Positions 32,083 to 42,424 of a stretch of 64,000 nucleotides of DNA are shown here, piece by piece. This DNA comes from Acidimicrobiia bacterium (lineage in GTDB: Bacteria; Actinomycetota; Acidimicrobiia; IMCC26256; JAOSJM01). The position numbers and the translations under genes were made by a program. The stretch covers positions 992,001-1,056,000 of the forward strand of contig JAOSJM010000001.1 in NCBI GenBank assembly GCA_027494165.1. The letters are read 5' to 3'. The notes under the pieces are model-generated. The model saw only the letters and a program-made list of their open reading frames with translations, had not been told where the DNA came from and did not search any database. How positions within the stretch are numbered: position 1 is the stretch's first letter; each line of letters opens with the position of its first letter.

Positions 32083-35000
32083 TCAGGCGACGGCGGCACG
32101 GAAGGCACCGAAGATGTCGCCCGGGAGTGGATCGAGCAGTTCCCAGGTGATCTGCATGGGGCGCTCCGAGCGGTGCTCGATGTATCGCGCCCTGCCGGCG
32201 CAGAAGTAGGGGCGGGTGCGGCCGTTGAGGTCCGTGCGGCTGGACCGGACGAACAGCACGACGTTGGTGCCTCTCGCCTCGTGGTTGATGTAGCGCTGGC
32301 CCATGGTACTGGCCGCCGCCGTGGTCGACTGTGACTCCCAGTGGAACAGCCGGTCGCTGATGGCGTAGTCGCGGTAGCGGGTGGTGGGGGAGTAGTGCTT
32401 CTCGGTCTTCTGGAGGGTGATGAAGAACAGGTCGGTCTGGCTGGCCTCGTGCCAGTAGACCCCGGTCTGGAGGGGGGAGGGGCGCGGTCACGGTGGATGC
32501 GCCGAACCCGGCGAGCACTTCTTCTCGGGTGTAGGTGGCGTGCACTTGGAGCGGCACCGGGTGTAGCAGGCCCAACGAGGAGTGCAGGTGGGTGACCTGG
32601 TCGTTGAGGAGCGGTATCAGCTCCAGCAGCTCGGCCCGCAGCGCCTCGTGGGACCACAGGCGCCGGGTGGCGTCGTCGACGGTGGCGAACTCGCCCTTCT
32701 TCGGGCCGAGCAGCGTGAGCAGCAAGCCGTGGAGTTGGCGGACCCAGCGTTGGTCGAGCTCCCGTTCCGAGATCGGCTGCTGCCCACTGAGGAGCTCGGT
32801 GTAGGTGTCGATGCGGCCGAGGTCGTCCACGTGCAGCAGGCGTCCCAGTCCGCGGCCGAGGCGATCCTCGCCCTCGGGAGCGGCAGTGCCCAGCAGACCG
32901 GCCGCCCGGCGCATCTCGGTGAAGGAGTGGCCGCCCTGATAGATGTCGTCGCGTTCGAGTCCGGTCTCGTGCAGGTAGGCGGCCAGCGACACGTCGCCGA
33001 GCTCTCGAAGCTCCCGCACCCGCTCGGGCCACCGGGTCGGCAGCGCGGTGCGGATGTTGTCGAGCACGATCGTCTTGGCGACGGGATCGAGCTTCACCTG
33101 GCAGCCGGCGGGGAGGTAGGGGAAGTCCTCGGCAACATCGCGCTCGATCTCTCGACGGGTCCGGCCGAGCATCCGGCGGTAGCGAAGGTCGAAGCGGAAC
33201 GACGTGGTCTGGTGTCCGACGAAGTCCAGGACGGTCAGGACATCCTTGCCGTGGCTCCGTCTCAGGCCGCGGCCCAGCTGCTGGAGGAACACCGTCGCGC
33301 TCTCGGTGGGCCGGAGCATGAGCACCACGTCGACGGCGGGGACGTCGATGCCCTCGTTGAACAGATCGACGGAGAACAGGATCTGCACGTCGCCCGACGC
33401 CAGCGCCCGCAACGCATCGTCCCGTTCGGTGGCGGAGCTGTTGGCCGATACGGCCCGGGCGGTGATTCCGGCCCGGTTGAAGCGGTCGGCGAGGAACTCG
33501 CAGTGGGCGATGCTCACGCCAAAGCCCAGGGCCCGCATTCTCTCGGGGTCACTCACCTTCTCGCGCACTGCGGCGAGGACCTTGCCAACCCAGAGGTGGT
33601 CGCCGGTGTAGACGTTCGTCAACTCGGTGGCGTCGTAGCCGCGCCCCCGCCGCCAGGTGATGCGGCGGAGGTCGGTGCCGTCGTGGATGCCGTAGTAGTG
33701 GAACGGCGACAGCAGGTCCTGCTCGAGCGCGTCCCACAGCCGCAACTCGACGGCCATGCGACCGTCGAACCACCGCAGGATGTCGAGGGCGTCCGTGCGC
33801 TCCGGCGTGGCCGTGAGGCCCAGCAGGTGCGCGGGGCGGAGGTGGTCGAGGAGTGTCGTGTACGTGGTCGCGGCGGCGTGGTGGAACTCGTCGACGATCA
33901 CCACGTCGAACTGCTCGGGATCGAGCGCCACCAGGTCGCCTGCGGCCAGCGACTGGATCGAGGCGAAGACATGCTCCCAGTGCTGTGGCTTCTCACCGCC
34001 GACCCAGAGCTCCCCGAAGCTCCCGTCCTGGAGCACGTGGCGGAAGGTGGTCCGGGACGTATCGAGGATCTCCTTGCGGTGGGCGACGAAGAGCAGCCGG
34101 GACCGGTCGAGCTGGCTTCGGAGCTGGCGATAGTCGAGAGCGGCGACCACGGTCTTGCCCGTGCCAGTAGCGGCGACCACCAGGTTGTGGTGACGGCCCC
34201 GGCAGCGCTCGACCTGGAGCTGTTCGAGGATCTGGCGCTGGAAGGGGTAGGGCTCGATAGTGAACGGCGTGGCGATCGAGTCGCCCACCTGCCGTGCCGT
34301 CGCCTCGGCGAACACGCCGGCCTCGAAGGGCTCGAAGTGGGGATCAGCCCAGTAGGTCTCGAAGACCCGGTCGAACGACTCGATCAGGTCGGGGTTCCGG
34401 CGCTCGGACGCCCGGACGTTCCACTCCCGCCCCGTGACCTGCGCCGAGAACGTCAGGTTGGAGGAGCCGATGTAGACCGTCGAGAACCCGGTGGACCGAT
34501 GGAAGCACCACGCCTTGGCGTGGAGTCGCGTGCTGGCCGTGTCGTAGGAGACCTTCACCTCGGCACCCACGTCGGCCAACGCCTGCAACGCCCGGAGCTC
34601 CGTGCTCCCGGTGTAGGTCGTGGTGATCACCCGAAGCGGCCTACCGGCCTCCGTGTGCCGGCGAAGCGCGGGCAGCAGATCGCGTACGCCCGTCCAGCGG
34701 ATGAAGGCCAGCACGAGATCGATGCGATCGGCGGACTCGATCTCCGCGACGATCTCCCGACCAACCGTGGGCTGGTCACGGGCGTTGGTCATCAGCACCG
34801 TGTCGCGCAGCGGCGTGAGCGGGCGCGGGATGGCCATGGGCTCGCCGGTGGGCGCCAATGCTTCGACCGCCAGGAGGCGCTGCACGCTCGGGGCAAGCCG
34901 CGCCCCGGATGATCCGTCTTCCGCCCAGTGACGGTCGATCAACAGATCCAGGACCTGGGTGGCCAAGGCAACCGCCGTGGCGCGGCGCTCCGCAGTCGGT

Positions 35001-35194
35001 GCAGCGGCGACTACCTCACCGGCCCACCCGGCGATGATCTCCGCGACGCGGTCCGGCAGCTCGGCCGGGTCGACGTCATCGAGCCTGGCCCGCAACCGTC
35101 TCGCGTCGAGCCCCTCGATCCGATCGACGAGCGCCTTGCTGAGGATGGTGTCGTACAGCCCTGGCTGTAGCTCGTCCGCCCCCTCGCCCTCCAT
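32083..35194 (-). CDS. PLD-nuclease / SF2 helicase / DUF3427 fusion (one frame break)
   Basis: A protein of about 1037 residues. After an N-terminal region comes a phospholipase D-like nuclease domain (residues ~105-255) with the half-site LHAKAWCFHR...YIGSSNLT. An SF2 helicase follows: Walker A AATGTGKT near residue 345, DEFHH box near 440, GLTATPER, and motif VI QLGRGLRRSHG near 660. The C-terminal DUF3427 region ends in GDIFGAFRAAVA. One extra G in the run 32472-32477 breaks it; removal restores PLPLQTGVYWHE. Such proteins occur in defence islands, and DNA restriction is inferred. TTG at 35212 is an alternative start; neither has a well-spaced ribosome site. Confidence 0.88.
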
Positions 35195-35376
35195 CCTCCG
35201 ATTCTGGCCCAAGCTGAGGCACCACCTCGGCTATGTGGTCCCGGGCATCCCTTTGACGTCCCGCCGGGTGCGACGAGAGACGCAGATGGCTCGGCACAGG
35301 TGCGCGTCGCGCTCGAGACTGCTCGAGCATCGCCCAACGTTGTCGAGAGGGGAGCGGCGATACCTACCTACGTGCG

Positions 35377-35634
35377 CTACCTGGTCCCGGTCCCCGTCGA
35401 GGTGGATCTCGACCAGGAACCGCGTGCACCGTCGACGACGAGCGAGCCGAAGGGCCCGTCGATGTGTTCGAAGTAGGGCCGGGCGTGCTCTCCGCCGATC
35501 GCGAGCGGCGGGTTGTCGAGATCGCAGAGAGCGATGCCTGGCGCCTGGGAGCTCGGCGGGCAGGGCCATCGCTCGTCCGTTCCTGGCAGCGCGTTCCCCT
35601 GCACGGTCGGGGTGGTGAACGCCGCGTGGGCCAC
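35377..35634 (-). CDS. possible small hypothetical protein
   Basis: An open frame of 85 codons from a GTG, reading AHAAFTTPTVQGNALPG and later ARPYFEHIDGPFGSLVVDGA. Another frame at its 3' end reads FLVEIHLDGDRDQ, which looks more protein-like, so an indel near 35415 may hide a slightly longer product. I recognise no family. It sits between the helicase gene and the divergent pRiA4b-like gene. It may be a remnant. Confidence 0.3.
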   Translation of the reverse strand: MAHAAFTTPTVQGNALPGTDERWPCPPSSQAPGIALCDLDNPPLAIGGEHARPYFEHIDGPFGSLVVDGARGSWSRSTSTGTGTR

Positions 35635-35651
35635 GACGTAGGGTCGGGGCC

Positions 35652-36209
35652 ATGCCGACTCCGCCGGGTCAACCTGTCGTCGACTGCACGATCGAGCTGC
35701 GTGAGGTCGAGCCGCGGGTGTGGCGCCGGCTCCTCGTCCCGGGGAGCGTGCGGCTCGACAAGCTCCACCGCATGTTCCAGGCCGCGATGGGCTGGGAGGA
35801 CTGCCACCTTCACGCGTTCGAGATCGGCGGTGAACGCTACGGGATGCAGTTCGACGACTACCCCGAAGGCGAGCTCGACGAGAAGGGCTTCACCGTCGTC
35901 ACGGCGGTCGGGGCGAACGAGCGCTTCCTGTACGAGTACGACTTCGGGGACTCGTGGGAGCACGAGATCACGGTGCACCGGGTGTGGCGGACGGCGAAGG
36001 GCCTGAAGTCCGCCGTGTGCCTCGACGGCGCGAACGCGTGCCCTCCCGAGGACGTCGGTGGGTCGTGGGGCTACGAGCACCTGCTGGCCGTCCTCGACGA
36101 TCCCTCGCACGAGGAGCACGAGCACCTCAACGAGTGGGTGGGTGGCCCCTTCGACCCGGCGGAGCTCGACCTGGCGCTGGTGAACGCGCGCCTGCAGGCG
36201 GTTCGCTGA
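35652..36209 (+). CDS. plasmid pRiA4b ORF-3-like protein
   Basis: An intact 185-residue protein matching the pRiA4b ORF-3 family: IELREVEPRVWRRLLVPG near residue 12, a core with LHRMFQAAMGWEDCHLHAF, then FLYEYDFGDSWEHEI, ACPPEDVGG, YEHLLAVLDDP and HEEHEHLNEWVGGPFDP. The family is common on plasmids and islands, and its biochemical role is not established. The FDFGDxW and ACPPED motifs are the diagnostic parts. It is followed after 102 bp by the Fic gene on the same strand. Confidence 0.9.
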   Translation: MPTPPGQPVVDCTIELREVEPRVWRRLLVPGSVRLDKLHRMFQAAMGWEDCHLHAFEIGGERYGMQFDDYPEGELDEKGFTVVTAVGANERFLYEYDFGDSWEHEITVHRVWRTAKGLKSAVCLDGANACPPEDVGGSWGYEHLLAVLDDPSHEEHEHLNEWVGGPFDPAELDLALVNARLQAVR

Positions 36210-36281
36210 TCGACACGACGTCGAGCACGTCTCGCGAGCTCCACGTGGGCCGGCGTTTGACAAGGGTGCGGGTGTTATCCT

Positions 36282-36303
36282 TTCTCAACCTACGGGTTGA
36301 GAA
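36282..36303. promoter_or_regulatory. palindromic operator before the Fic gene
   Basis: TTCTCAACC-TACG-GGTTGAGAA is a perfect 9-bp inverted repeat with a 4-base centre, ending 8 bp before the Fic ATG. TTGACA lies 24 bp upstream at 36258-36263, and TTATCCT just before the repeat could be a -10. The Fic protein has a C-terminal winged-helix region, so binding of its own promoter is the obvious model. Confidence 0.65.
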
Positions 36304-36311
36304 GGGATCCG

Positions 36312-37421
36312 ATGCCGCACGAGGTCGTCACGGTCGAGTGGGACGGCCGTCCCGTCGGCGCGTTCGTTCCAGCTCCTCTCTCGGAGGTCGGTGAGCTCGG
36401 CTCGGCCGCTCGACTCGATGCGGCCCGCGCCGAGGGTGCCCTGAGCGCGACGGCGGTCCGGCACGATTCCCGCCTCGAGGTCCCCGCTCGCCTGCTCTTG
36501 CGTGCCGAGGGAGTGGCCTCCAGCAGGATCGAGGCGATCGACGCTCCGGCCGACGCGGTTGCGGTCGCAGACGTCGACCCATCCGTGGCCGGGCCGGCCG
36601 CGGAGGTCGCGGACAACCTGCGCGCCCTCGATGCGGTCCTGGTCCACGAAGGTCCACTCACGCGAGAAGACCTGTGGCAGTGGCACCGCATCCTGATGAC
36701 GTCGGCGGATCTCGACGACGATCTCAAGGGGGCCTGGCGCGACCGCCTCGGCTGGGTCGGTGGACCGACCCCACATCGTGCCGCGCACGTCGCCACGCCC
36801 GACGACCGCATCGATGCCCTGATGGTCGACCTCGTCGACTACGCGAACGCACCGACGCACGACCCGGTGACGGCCGCCGGCCTCCTCCACGCCCAGTTCG
36901 AGACGGTCCATCCGTTCGCCGACGGCAACGGGCGCATCGGCCGGCTGCTGATCGGCTGGACGCTCCACCGCCACCTCGGGCTGGCGGTCCCGCCACCGGT
37001 CTCCGTCGCGTTCCTGCGCGACGTCGGCGGCTACCTCGCGGGACTGACCCTGTACCGCACCGTCGGACCCGACGACTGGATCCGCTGGTTCGCCGGCACG
37101 GTCGAGCGCGCAGCCTTGTCCACCATCGAGACGCTTGCCGCCGTCGGCGAGCTCGTCGCCTCGTGGCCGGTTCGACTCGAGCGCCTCCGGTCCGATGCTG
37201 CTGCTCGTCGACTGGTCGATCAGGTGCTCACGCACCCGGCCCTCGATGTGGACACGGCTGCTCGCCTGCTCGACGTCAGCCGCCCGACAGCCCGATCCGC
37301 GCTCGAAGCTCTCGCCGGACACGGGGTGATGCGTCCGGCCGACCTCCCCGCGACCGGCGAACCCGGGCGCCCTCGCCGATGGTGGGTCGCCGGCGAGCTC
37401 CTCGACCTTCTCGCTCGCTGA
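36312..37421 (+). CDS. Fic family protein with C-terminal winged-helix domain
   Basis: Fic enzymes usually transfer AMP to hydroxyl groups of target proteins. The 369-residue protein has an N-terminal segment with SSRIEAI near residue 72, matching the class II autoinhibitory helix (S/T-x-x-x-E-G/N) except that the last position is Ala. The catalytic motif HPFADGNGRIGR is complete near residue 200, so activity is expected. The C-terminus (residues ~300-365, LTHPALDVDTAARLLDVSRP) is a winged-helix DNA-binding region. The ATG at 36312 follows a GAAGGG-like site inside the palindrome edge. The gene is intact and lies in the accessory island. Confidence 0.94.
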   Translation: MPHEVVTVEWDGRPVGAFVPAPLSEVGELGSAARLDAARAEGALSATAVRHDSRLEVPARLLLRAEGVASSRIEAIDAPADAVAVADVDPSVAGPAAEVADNLRALDAVLVHEGPLTREDLWQWHRILMTSADLDDDLKGAWRDRLGWVGGPTPHRAAHVATPDDRIDALMVDLVDYANAPTHDPVTAAGLLHAQFETVHPFADGNGRIGRLLIGWTLHRHLGLAVPPPVSVAFLRDVGGYLAGLTLYRTVGPDDWIRWFAGTVERAALSTIETLAAVGELVASWPVRLERLRSDAAARRLVDQVLTHPALDVDTAARLLDVSRPTARSALEALAGHGVMRPADLPATGEPGRPRRWWVAGELLDLLAR

Positions 37422-37732
37422 ACGCGCGGCACGAACACGCCCCATCAGCCGCAGGTCGAGTCGTGGCCCGGACTCGAGGAGCGCCCGGCCGTCTGCGTGA
37501 TGAGTGCGTGATGGTTGACACTGATGCCGATCCCGGTGTGGGCGGCGGCCTCGGGCTCGGGGGCGGCCCGGGGTGGGCGAGCGGGTGACTCCTGGAGGCC
37601 GGCGGGCATGGCCTCCAGGTTGCGTCCACATCGGTGACGGCCGACACGGTCCGTTCCGGCCGGTGACGAGGTGCCCGTCGGAGGCACCGAGCGACGTGTC
37701 GGCGTTCGGTCTGCTGTGCGTCGAACGGTGGG
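37422..37732. other. intergenic region after Fic
   Basis: About 310 bases between the Fic stop and the convergent methyltransferase stop. I see no supportable gene, RNA or repeat. Confidence 0.5.
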
Positions 37733-38488
37733 TCAGTCCTCGTCTCGCCTCGCCACGAAGTAGCCGTAGCCGACGAACCGAGAGAAGCGTTCGTAGAGCG
37801 CGATCTCGCGATCTTCCGCCTCCACGATGCGCCGGGCTGCCTCGGAGTGGCCGTGGCGCGAGAGGAAGCCGGCGAAGCGGTCCTGCAGGGGACGGTAGTA
37901 GTTGTCCAGCCAGCAACGTTCGGGAAGGGGGAAGTAGCCGATGGGCGTATAGCCACTCTCTTCCAGGACGGCGATCTTGGCCGAGGCGGTGGCGACCTCT
38001 GGGTACTCCTCCATCCAGTGCTCTTCGAGCGCTGCCGGTCTGTTCGACGTCAGCCAGGTCAGATCGGAGACGGCCAGGACTCCCTCCGGCTTGAGGAAGC
38101 GCCGCCAGGCCCTCACCCCCCGCTCGAAGCCCATGTTGTAGATGGCGCCTTCGGACCAGACGGCGTCGAAGGACCGGTCCACGAAGGGAAGCGCATCCAT
38201 CGAGGCGGCGAGCGTGGCGATGCGCTCGCCGAGGCGCTCGCGTTCTGCTGCTCTGTCGAGCCGGCGAAGGAAGTCCGGCAGGAGGTCGACGGCAACGACC
38301 GAGGCGTCGAGCTCGTGGGCGAGGACGAGCGTTGACGCGCCGGTACCGCAGCCGATGTCGGCAACCCTCAGGTCTCTTGCCCCGCGCAGTCCCGACAGAG
38401 CGATGGATTGGCGCGTCTCGTCGTCCCCACCCGGGCCCTGACGCTCACCGTCACGATGCAGGTCGACGAGAAGGTCGAGATCGACCAT
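37733..38488 (-). CDS. class I SAM-dependent methyltransferase (UbiE-like)
   Basis: A 251-residue methyltransferase. SAM motif I is VADIGCGTGASTLVLA near residue 45, the acidic binding residue is in VVAVDLLPDFL, and post-II is ASMDALPFVDRSFDAVWSEG near residues 95-115. FLKPEGVLAVSDLTWLT follows. The C-terminal region, rich in Trp and Tyr, is typical of small-molecule methyltransferases in this family. The ATG at 38488 has GGAG-like purines upstream. Substrate is not evident, and neither neighbour gives a clue. Confidence 0.88.
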   Translation of the reverse strand: MVDLDLLVDLHRDGERQGPGGDDETRQSIALSGLRGARDLRVADIGCGTGASTLVLAHELDASVVAVDLLPDFLRRLDRAAERERLGERIATLAASMDALPFVDRSFDAVWSEGAIYNMGFERGVRAWRRFLKPEGVLAVSDLTWLTSNRPAALEEHWMEEYPEVATASAKIAVLEESGYTPIGYFPLPERCWLDNYYRPLQDRFAGFLSRHGHSEAARRIVEAEDREIALYERFSRFVGYGYFVARRDED

Positions 38489-38834
38489 GTCCGCGCTCCG
38501 CTCCTCGCGCCGGATGATCGGTGCGGCCCTGGCCGGTGTCCCACTCGGCGCCCGCGAGGTCGAGGCCGCCGGCTCGTGCCGCTGTATACCACGGGCCCAC
38601 ACGGTGCCGGTGGGTCACGAGGGTCGCCCCGGGGCAGGCTTCCCCGCGTCACCAGGCACACACGGCCGTCGTCCGGTCCCGAGACATCCGGTCAGGGGAC
38701 GTGCCCTGGTGGGACATCGCCCGCGCGCCCGGGAACGACGGGTTCGCCGACCATTCCGAGCCGTGGGGAGAACCTGCGACCGGGCGCTTCGTCCTACGCC
38801 CCCGCTGGAGTTCGACGAGCGTCGCGATCAGGCC
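38489..38834. other. intergenic region upstream of the methyltransferase
   Basis: About 345 bases with no supportable gene. It carries the promoter region of the methyltransferase and the 3' flank of the large lipoprotein gene. Confidence 0.45.
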
Positions 38835-39870
38835 TCAGGGCGCCTCGTCGATCAGACGAAGCGCGTAGGTCCCCGTCGACGGATCGTTCTCGCCCGCCGA
38901 GACGACCAACGTCCAGGTCCCCCCGGCCTCCAACGTGATCGGCCCCTGGTCGGGACACCCGCGGATGTCGCCGAACGAATCGACCCGCTTCCCGTCGGGG
39001 GAGATGAGGTCCCAGCCGAGGTGCTCGTCCGGGTCGCCCGAGCAGTCGCCGTTCACGGCGTCGACGACGATCCGGACCGCTTCACCGGCCGACGCATCGA
39101 ACCCGTAGCGATCCGACACGCCCACGGACTCGATCTCGCCCCGCACGGTCGCACCGATCGACGTCTGTGCCTGGTCGTCGTCGGGCACGTCGATCAGACG
39201 AAGCGCGTAGGTCCCCGTCGACGGATCGTTCTCGCCCGCTAAGACCTCCAACGTCCAGGTCCCGCCGGCCTCCAACGCGATCGGCCCCCGGTCCGGACAC
39301 CCGCGGATGTCGCCGAACGAATCGACCCGCTCCCCCGTCGGGAGAGAGGAGGTTCCAGCCGAGGTGCTCGTCCGGGTCATTGGCACAATCACCGTTCACC
39401 TCGCCGACCGTGATCCACATTCGATCCCCCGCGCCGGCCTCGAACCGATGGAAGTCCGACACGCCCACGGACTCGATCTCGCCCCGCACGGTCGCACCCA
39501 TCGACGTCTGTGCCTCGTCGTCGCCCTGCACACCCCGCAGCCGCAGTTGGTACGTGCCCGTCGACGGATCGTTCTCACCCGCCGAGACCTCCAACGTCCA
39601 GGTCCCCCCGGCCTCCAACGCGATCGGCCCTCGCTCCGGACACCCGCGGATGTCGCCGAACGAATCGACCCGCTTCCCGTCGGGAGAGAGGAGCTCCCAG
39701 CCGAGGTGCTCGTCCGGGTCATTGGCACAATCACCGTTCACCTCGTCGACCGTGATCCACACCCGATCGCCGGCTCGTGCCTCGAAGTCGTGGCGTTCGA
39801 CGTCGCCGGGTTCGCGGATCTCGCCGGTGATCGTCCGATCCTGCACCGTCGACGCGGTCCGCACGTCGCC
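38835..39870 (-). repeat. three ~342-bp tandem repeats within the lipoprotein gene
   Basis: The block CCGCGGATGTCGCCGAACGA recurs at 38959, 39301 and 39644, giving periods of 342 and 343 bp. Each unit encodes one domain ending ENDPSTGTY. Long stretches are nearly identical at DNA level, so the array is recent or kept uniform by recombination. Confidence 0.9.
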
Positions 39871-42002
39871 GTCGAACGTGGCCGAACCGTCGCGACCCTC
39901 GAAGGTCGAGTCCTGGAGCATGCCGGCCGACCGGAGGAACACGAGATCGTCGGTGATGGCGAGGTCGTACGCGCAGTCGGCCAGCGCCGCCTCGTCGACG
40001 ATGCCGTAGGCGATGCACGTCGCCCGCGCCGCCGCCAGCGCGTCAGGGTCGAGATCGCCGGCCGTCGTCCGGACCTCCGGGAACGACCGGTCCGTGTAGG
40101 TCGCCGTGGTCTCGCCATCGTCGTAGTGGAACAGGCTGGTGTCGTCGGTGACACGCCACGAGTCGGCGAACTGACCGTGGATGTCGTCGAAGGTCGCGTC
40201 TTCGAGCGCGGTGCCATCGGCGAGTCGCAGGTCGTTCGTGCGGTCGCCGTCGCTGTCGCCGAAGAGTCCCTCCCACGCCAGCGAGTCGTCGTCGACCGGG
40301 AAGAAGCGAACGTCGATGAACAGGCCCCGTCGATGGACGTTCAGTTGGCTGCCGTCGGGCCACACGACCATCACCGCCTCGCCGGTCGACACCAGCGCAC
40401 CCTGGTCGCCGACGGCGACGAAGTCGCCACGAGCGACATCGACGGCCTCACCATCGATGTGCAGGTCGATGCCGTCGGGGCGTGACCGCATCGAGACCAC
40501 GGTCCCCGCCACGTCGGCCGCGACCGCCGCGCCGACGCTGACCCGACGGCTCGTCCCGAGCGGGGCCGTCCGCAACTGGATCTCGTGGCCGCCGCTCGAT
40601 CGCGCCGCGACGAACTCGCCGACGCTCTGCAGGTCGTAGGCCTTGCCGTCGATGGTGCGCACGTGGATGTCGCCACCGGCGCTCGGCCCCGAGCACGCAC
40701 CCCCGCCGCCGCCGGAAGCACCGCCGGCGCCCCCACCGCCAGCGCCACCACCGTCGTCGCCATCACCGTCATCGCCACCACCGTCGTCCCCCCACCGTCG
40801 TCGCCCCCACCGTCGTCGCCCTGGGTGACCGCCGCGACAAGGGCGAACGACGCCACGACCGGTGCGCCGGCCGGACTGCCGAGGAGCTCACCGTGTGGCG
40901 CGCCGTCGAGGGCCGGTGCCGTGAACGCGACGCCCTGGACCATGAAGCCGTCGCCACCGCCGCCGGGCGAGGTGTCGCGTCCGCCGCCCGGGCCGCTCGG
41001 CCCGGGGAACCTCGTGCCCGGGCAGCTGGGGTCGTTGCCCTTGCGGATCTGGTTGGCCGCGAACTTGATGCGGGGGCGAGGAACAGCACGGCGACCGCAC
41101 ATCCCAACCCGACCGTCTCGAGGCACACCAGGCCGGCGGCCAGGACCCCGGCGCCGATCGTCAGCCCGCCGAGCCCCGCCTTGATCGCCTTCTGCGTCCT
41201 GGTCGAGCCTTCGATGGCCACGGACTCGGTCACCGCGAGCTCGGGGATCACCACCCCGTCGTCGACCGTGGTGACGAGTCCGGCCGACCCGGCGGCGAGG
41301 CGGGCCGCGAACACGCCATGGTCGTCCGCCGTCGCGTCCTCGCTGGCGAGCCGCAACGCCTGTCCGCTCGCGGTCGTCTGACGCACCGTGTCGCCCGGGG
41401 CCACGTCGTCGACGAAGGTGATGTCGAGCTCGAACTGGTCGCCGAAGCCGAGGTGCGTCGCACCGTCGGCCCGGCGGGTCGTGCTGAAGATCGCCAGTGC
41501 CCGACTCGTCGCCAGCGTCTCGCCCGTCGCGTCGCCGATCCATGCGGCGGGGAGCGCGGCGAGCCCAGCGTCGCCGTCGGCGATCTCCAGCAGACCGAAC
41601 CCGATCGAGGCCCCCGGTACGACCGCCCCGTCGGCGTCGACGATGGCGCCCTCGATGCTGTCGGTCGGCACGTAGGCGAGCCCGTCGCCGAGGTCGACGG
41701 GGTCGCCTCGACCCTCGTCGGCCCGAGCCAACACGTCGTCGAAGAAGCTGACTGCGTCGCCGGACTCGCCCACCAGGGCGATGTCGAGCAGGAGCTGGAA
41801 GTCCTGGGTGTCGACCCCGATGCCGACCGCAGCATCGACGAGCTCCTCGGTCGACGGTGTCCCGGGGGACGGCGCGGCGGTGGACGGCGTCTCGGCCGCG
41901 TCGTCCTCCGAGCCGCTGGTGCACCCGGCGACCCATCGCCACGGCGAGGGCCATCGCGCCCAGCCCTCGCAGGAGGATCTTCGGCGGAGTCGGCTGCTGC
42001 AC
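38835..42002 (-). CDS. large secreted lipoprotein: VWD-like domain plus three tandem repeats (four frame breaks)
   Basis: About 1055 residues when read as one gene. The GTG at 42002 has a GAGGAG site; the signal peptide ends in a lipobox MVAGC. An N-terminal domain (GESGDAVSFFDDVLARAD...) leads to a hydrophobic segment (GLTIGAGVLAAGLVC), a Gly/Asp-rich linker with repeated GDDGGG, and a VWD-like region starting GDIHVRTIDGKAYDLQSVGEF. Three copies of a 114-residue PPC-like beta domain follow. Breaks lie at 41932-41934 (+1), 41072-41076 (-1), 40788-40793 (-1) and 39332-39336 (+1), all G/C runs. Role is unknown; surface adhesion or binding is a guess. It is in neither a clear operon nor a known system. 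Confidence 0.75.
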
Positions 42003-42424
42003 GGCGCTCCTCGTTCGGGTCGCTGGCGGGCGCGAACCTATACCGGCGAGGCGTTGCACGTGCTGCAGCGAAGATCGCTGCGAGACCGTCGCTGGTGGTC
42101 TTCACCACTCGGCCGTTGTCGGCACCCACTCGTCCTACTGGGACCGGACCGACAGCCACCTTCGACCCGGGCAAGACCAGCGCTGGAGGACAAGGGGCGA
42201 TTCCGGATCACCGGCCACCGGCGTCGACGCCGAGGAAGGACAGTCAGCACAGCACCTGCGATGGGCCCGGTCGGGCGGCTGCCGGTTGCCGGCGCCGGCG
42301 CCGGTCCCGGCCGTGGACCGGCGGGAGCATCGAGCCGGCGCACCGGGAGGCGGCTGCGACGAGCGCGTCCGTGCGGTACCGCCGGTGCGCGAGGCTCACG
42401 GTCGAGCCGACCGGAAGAGGTGCC
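42003..42424. other. divergent intergenic region
   Basis: About 420 bases between the lipoprotein start (leftward) and a small membrane protein (rightward). I see no gene or RNA. It must hold both promoters. Confidence 0.45.

Noticed and set aside
32582..34912. 776-codon plus-strand open frame
   Set aside because: It is the antisense shadow of the PLD-helicase gene. GC-rich codon bias often opens such frames.
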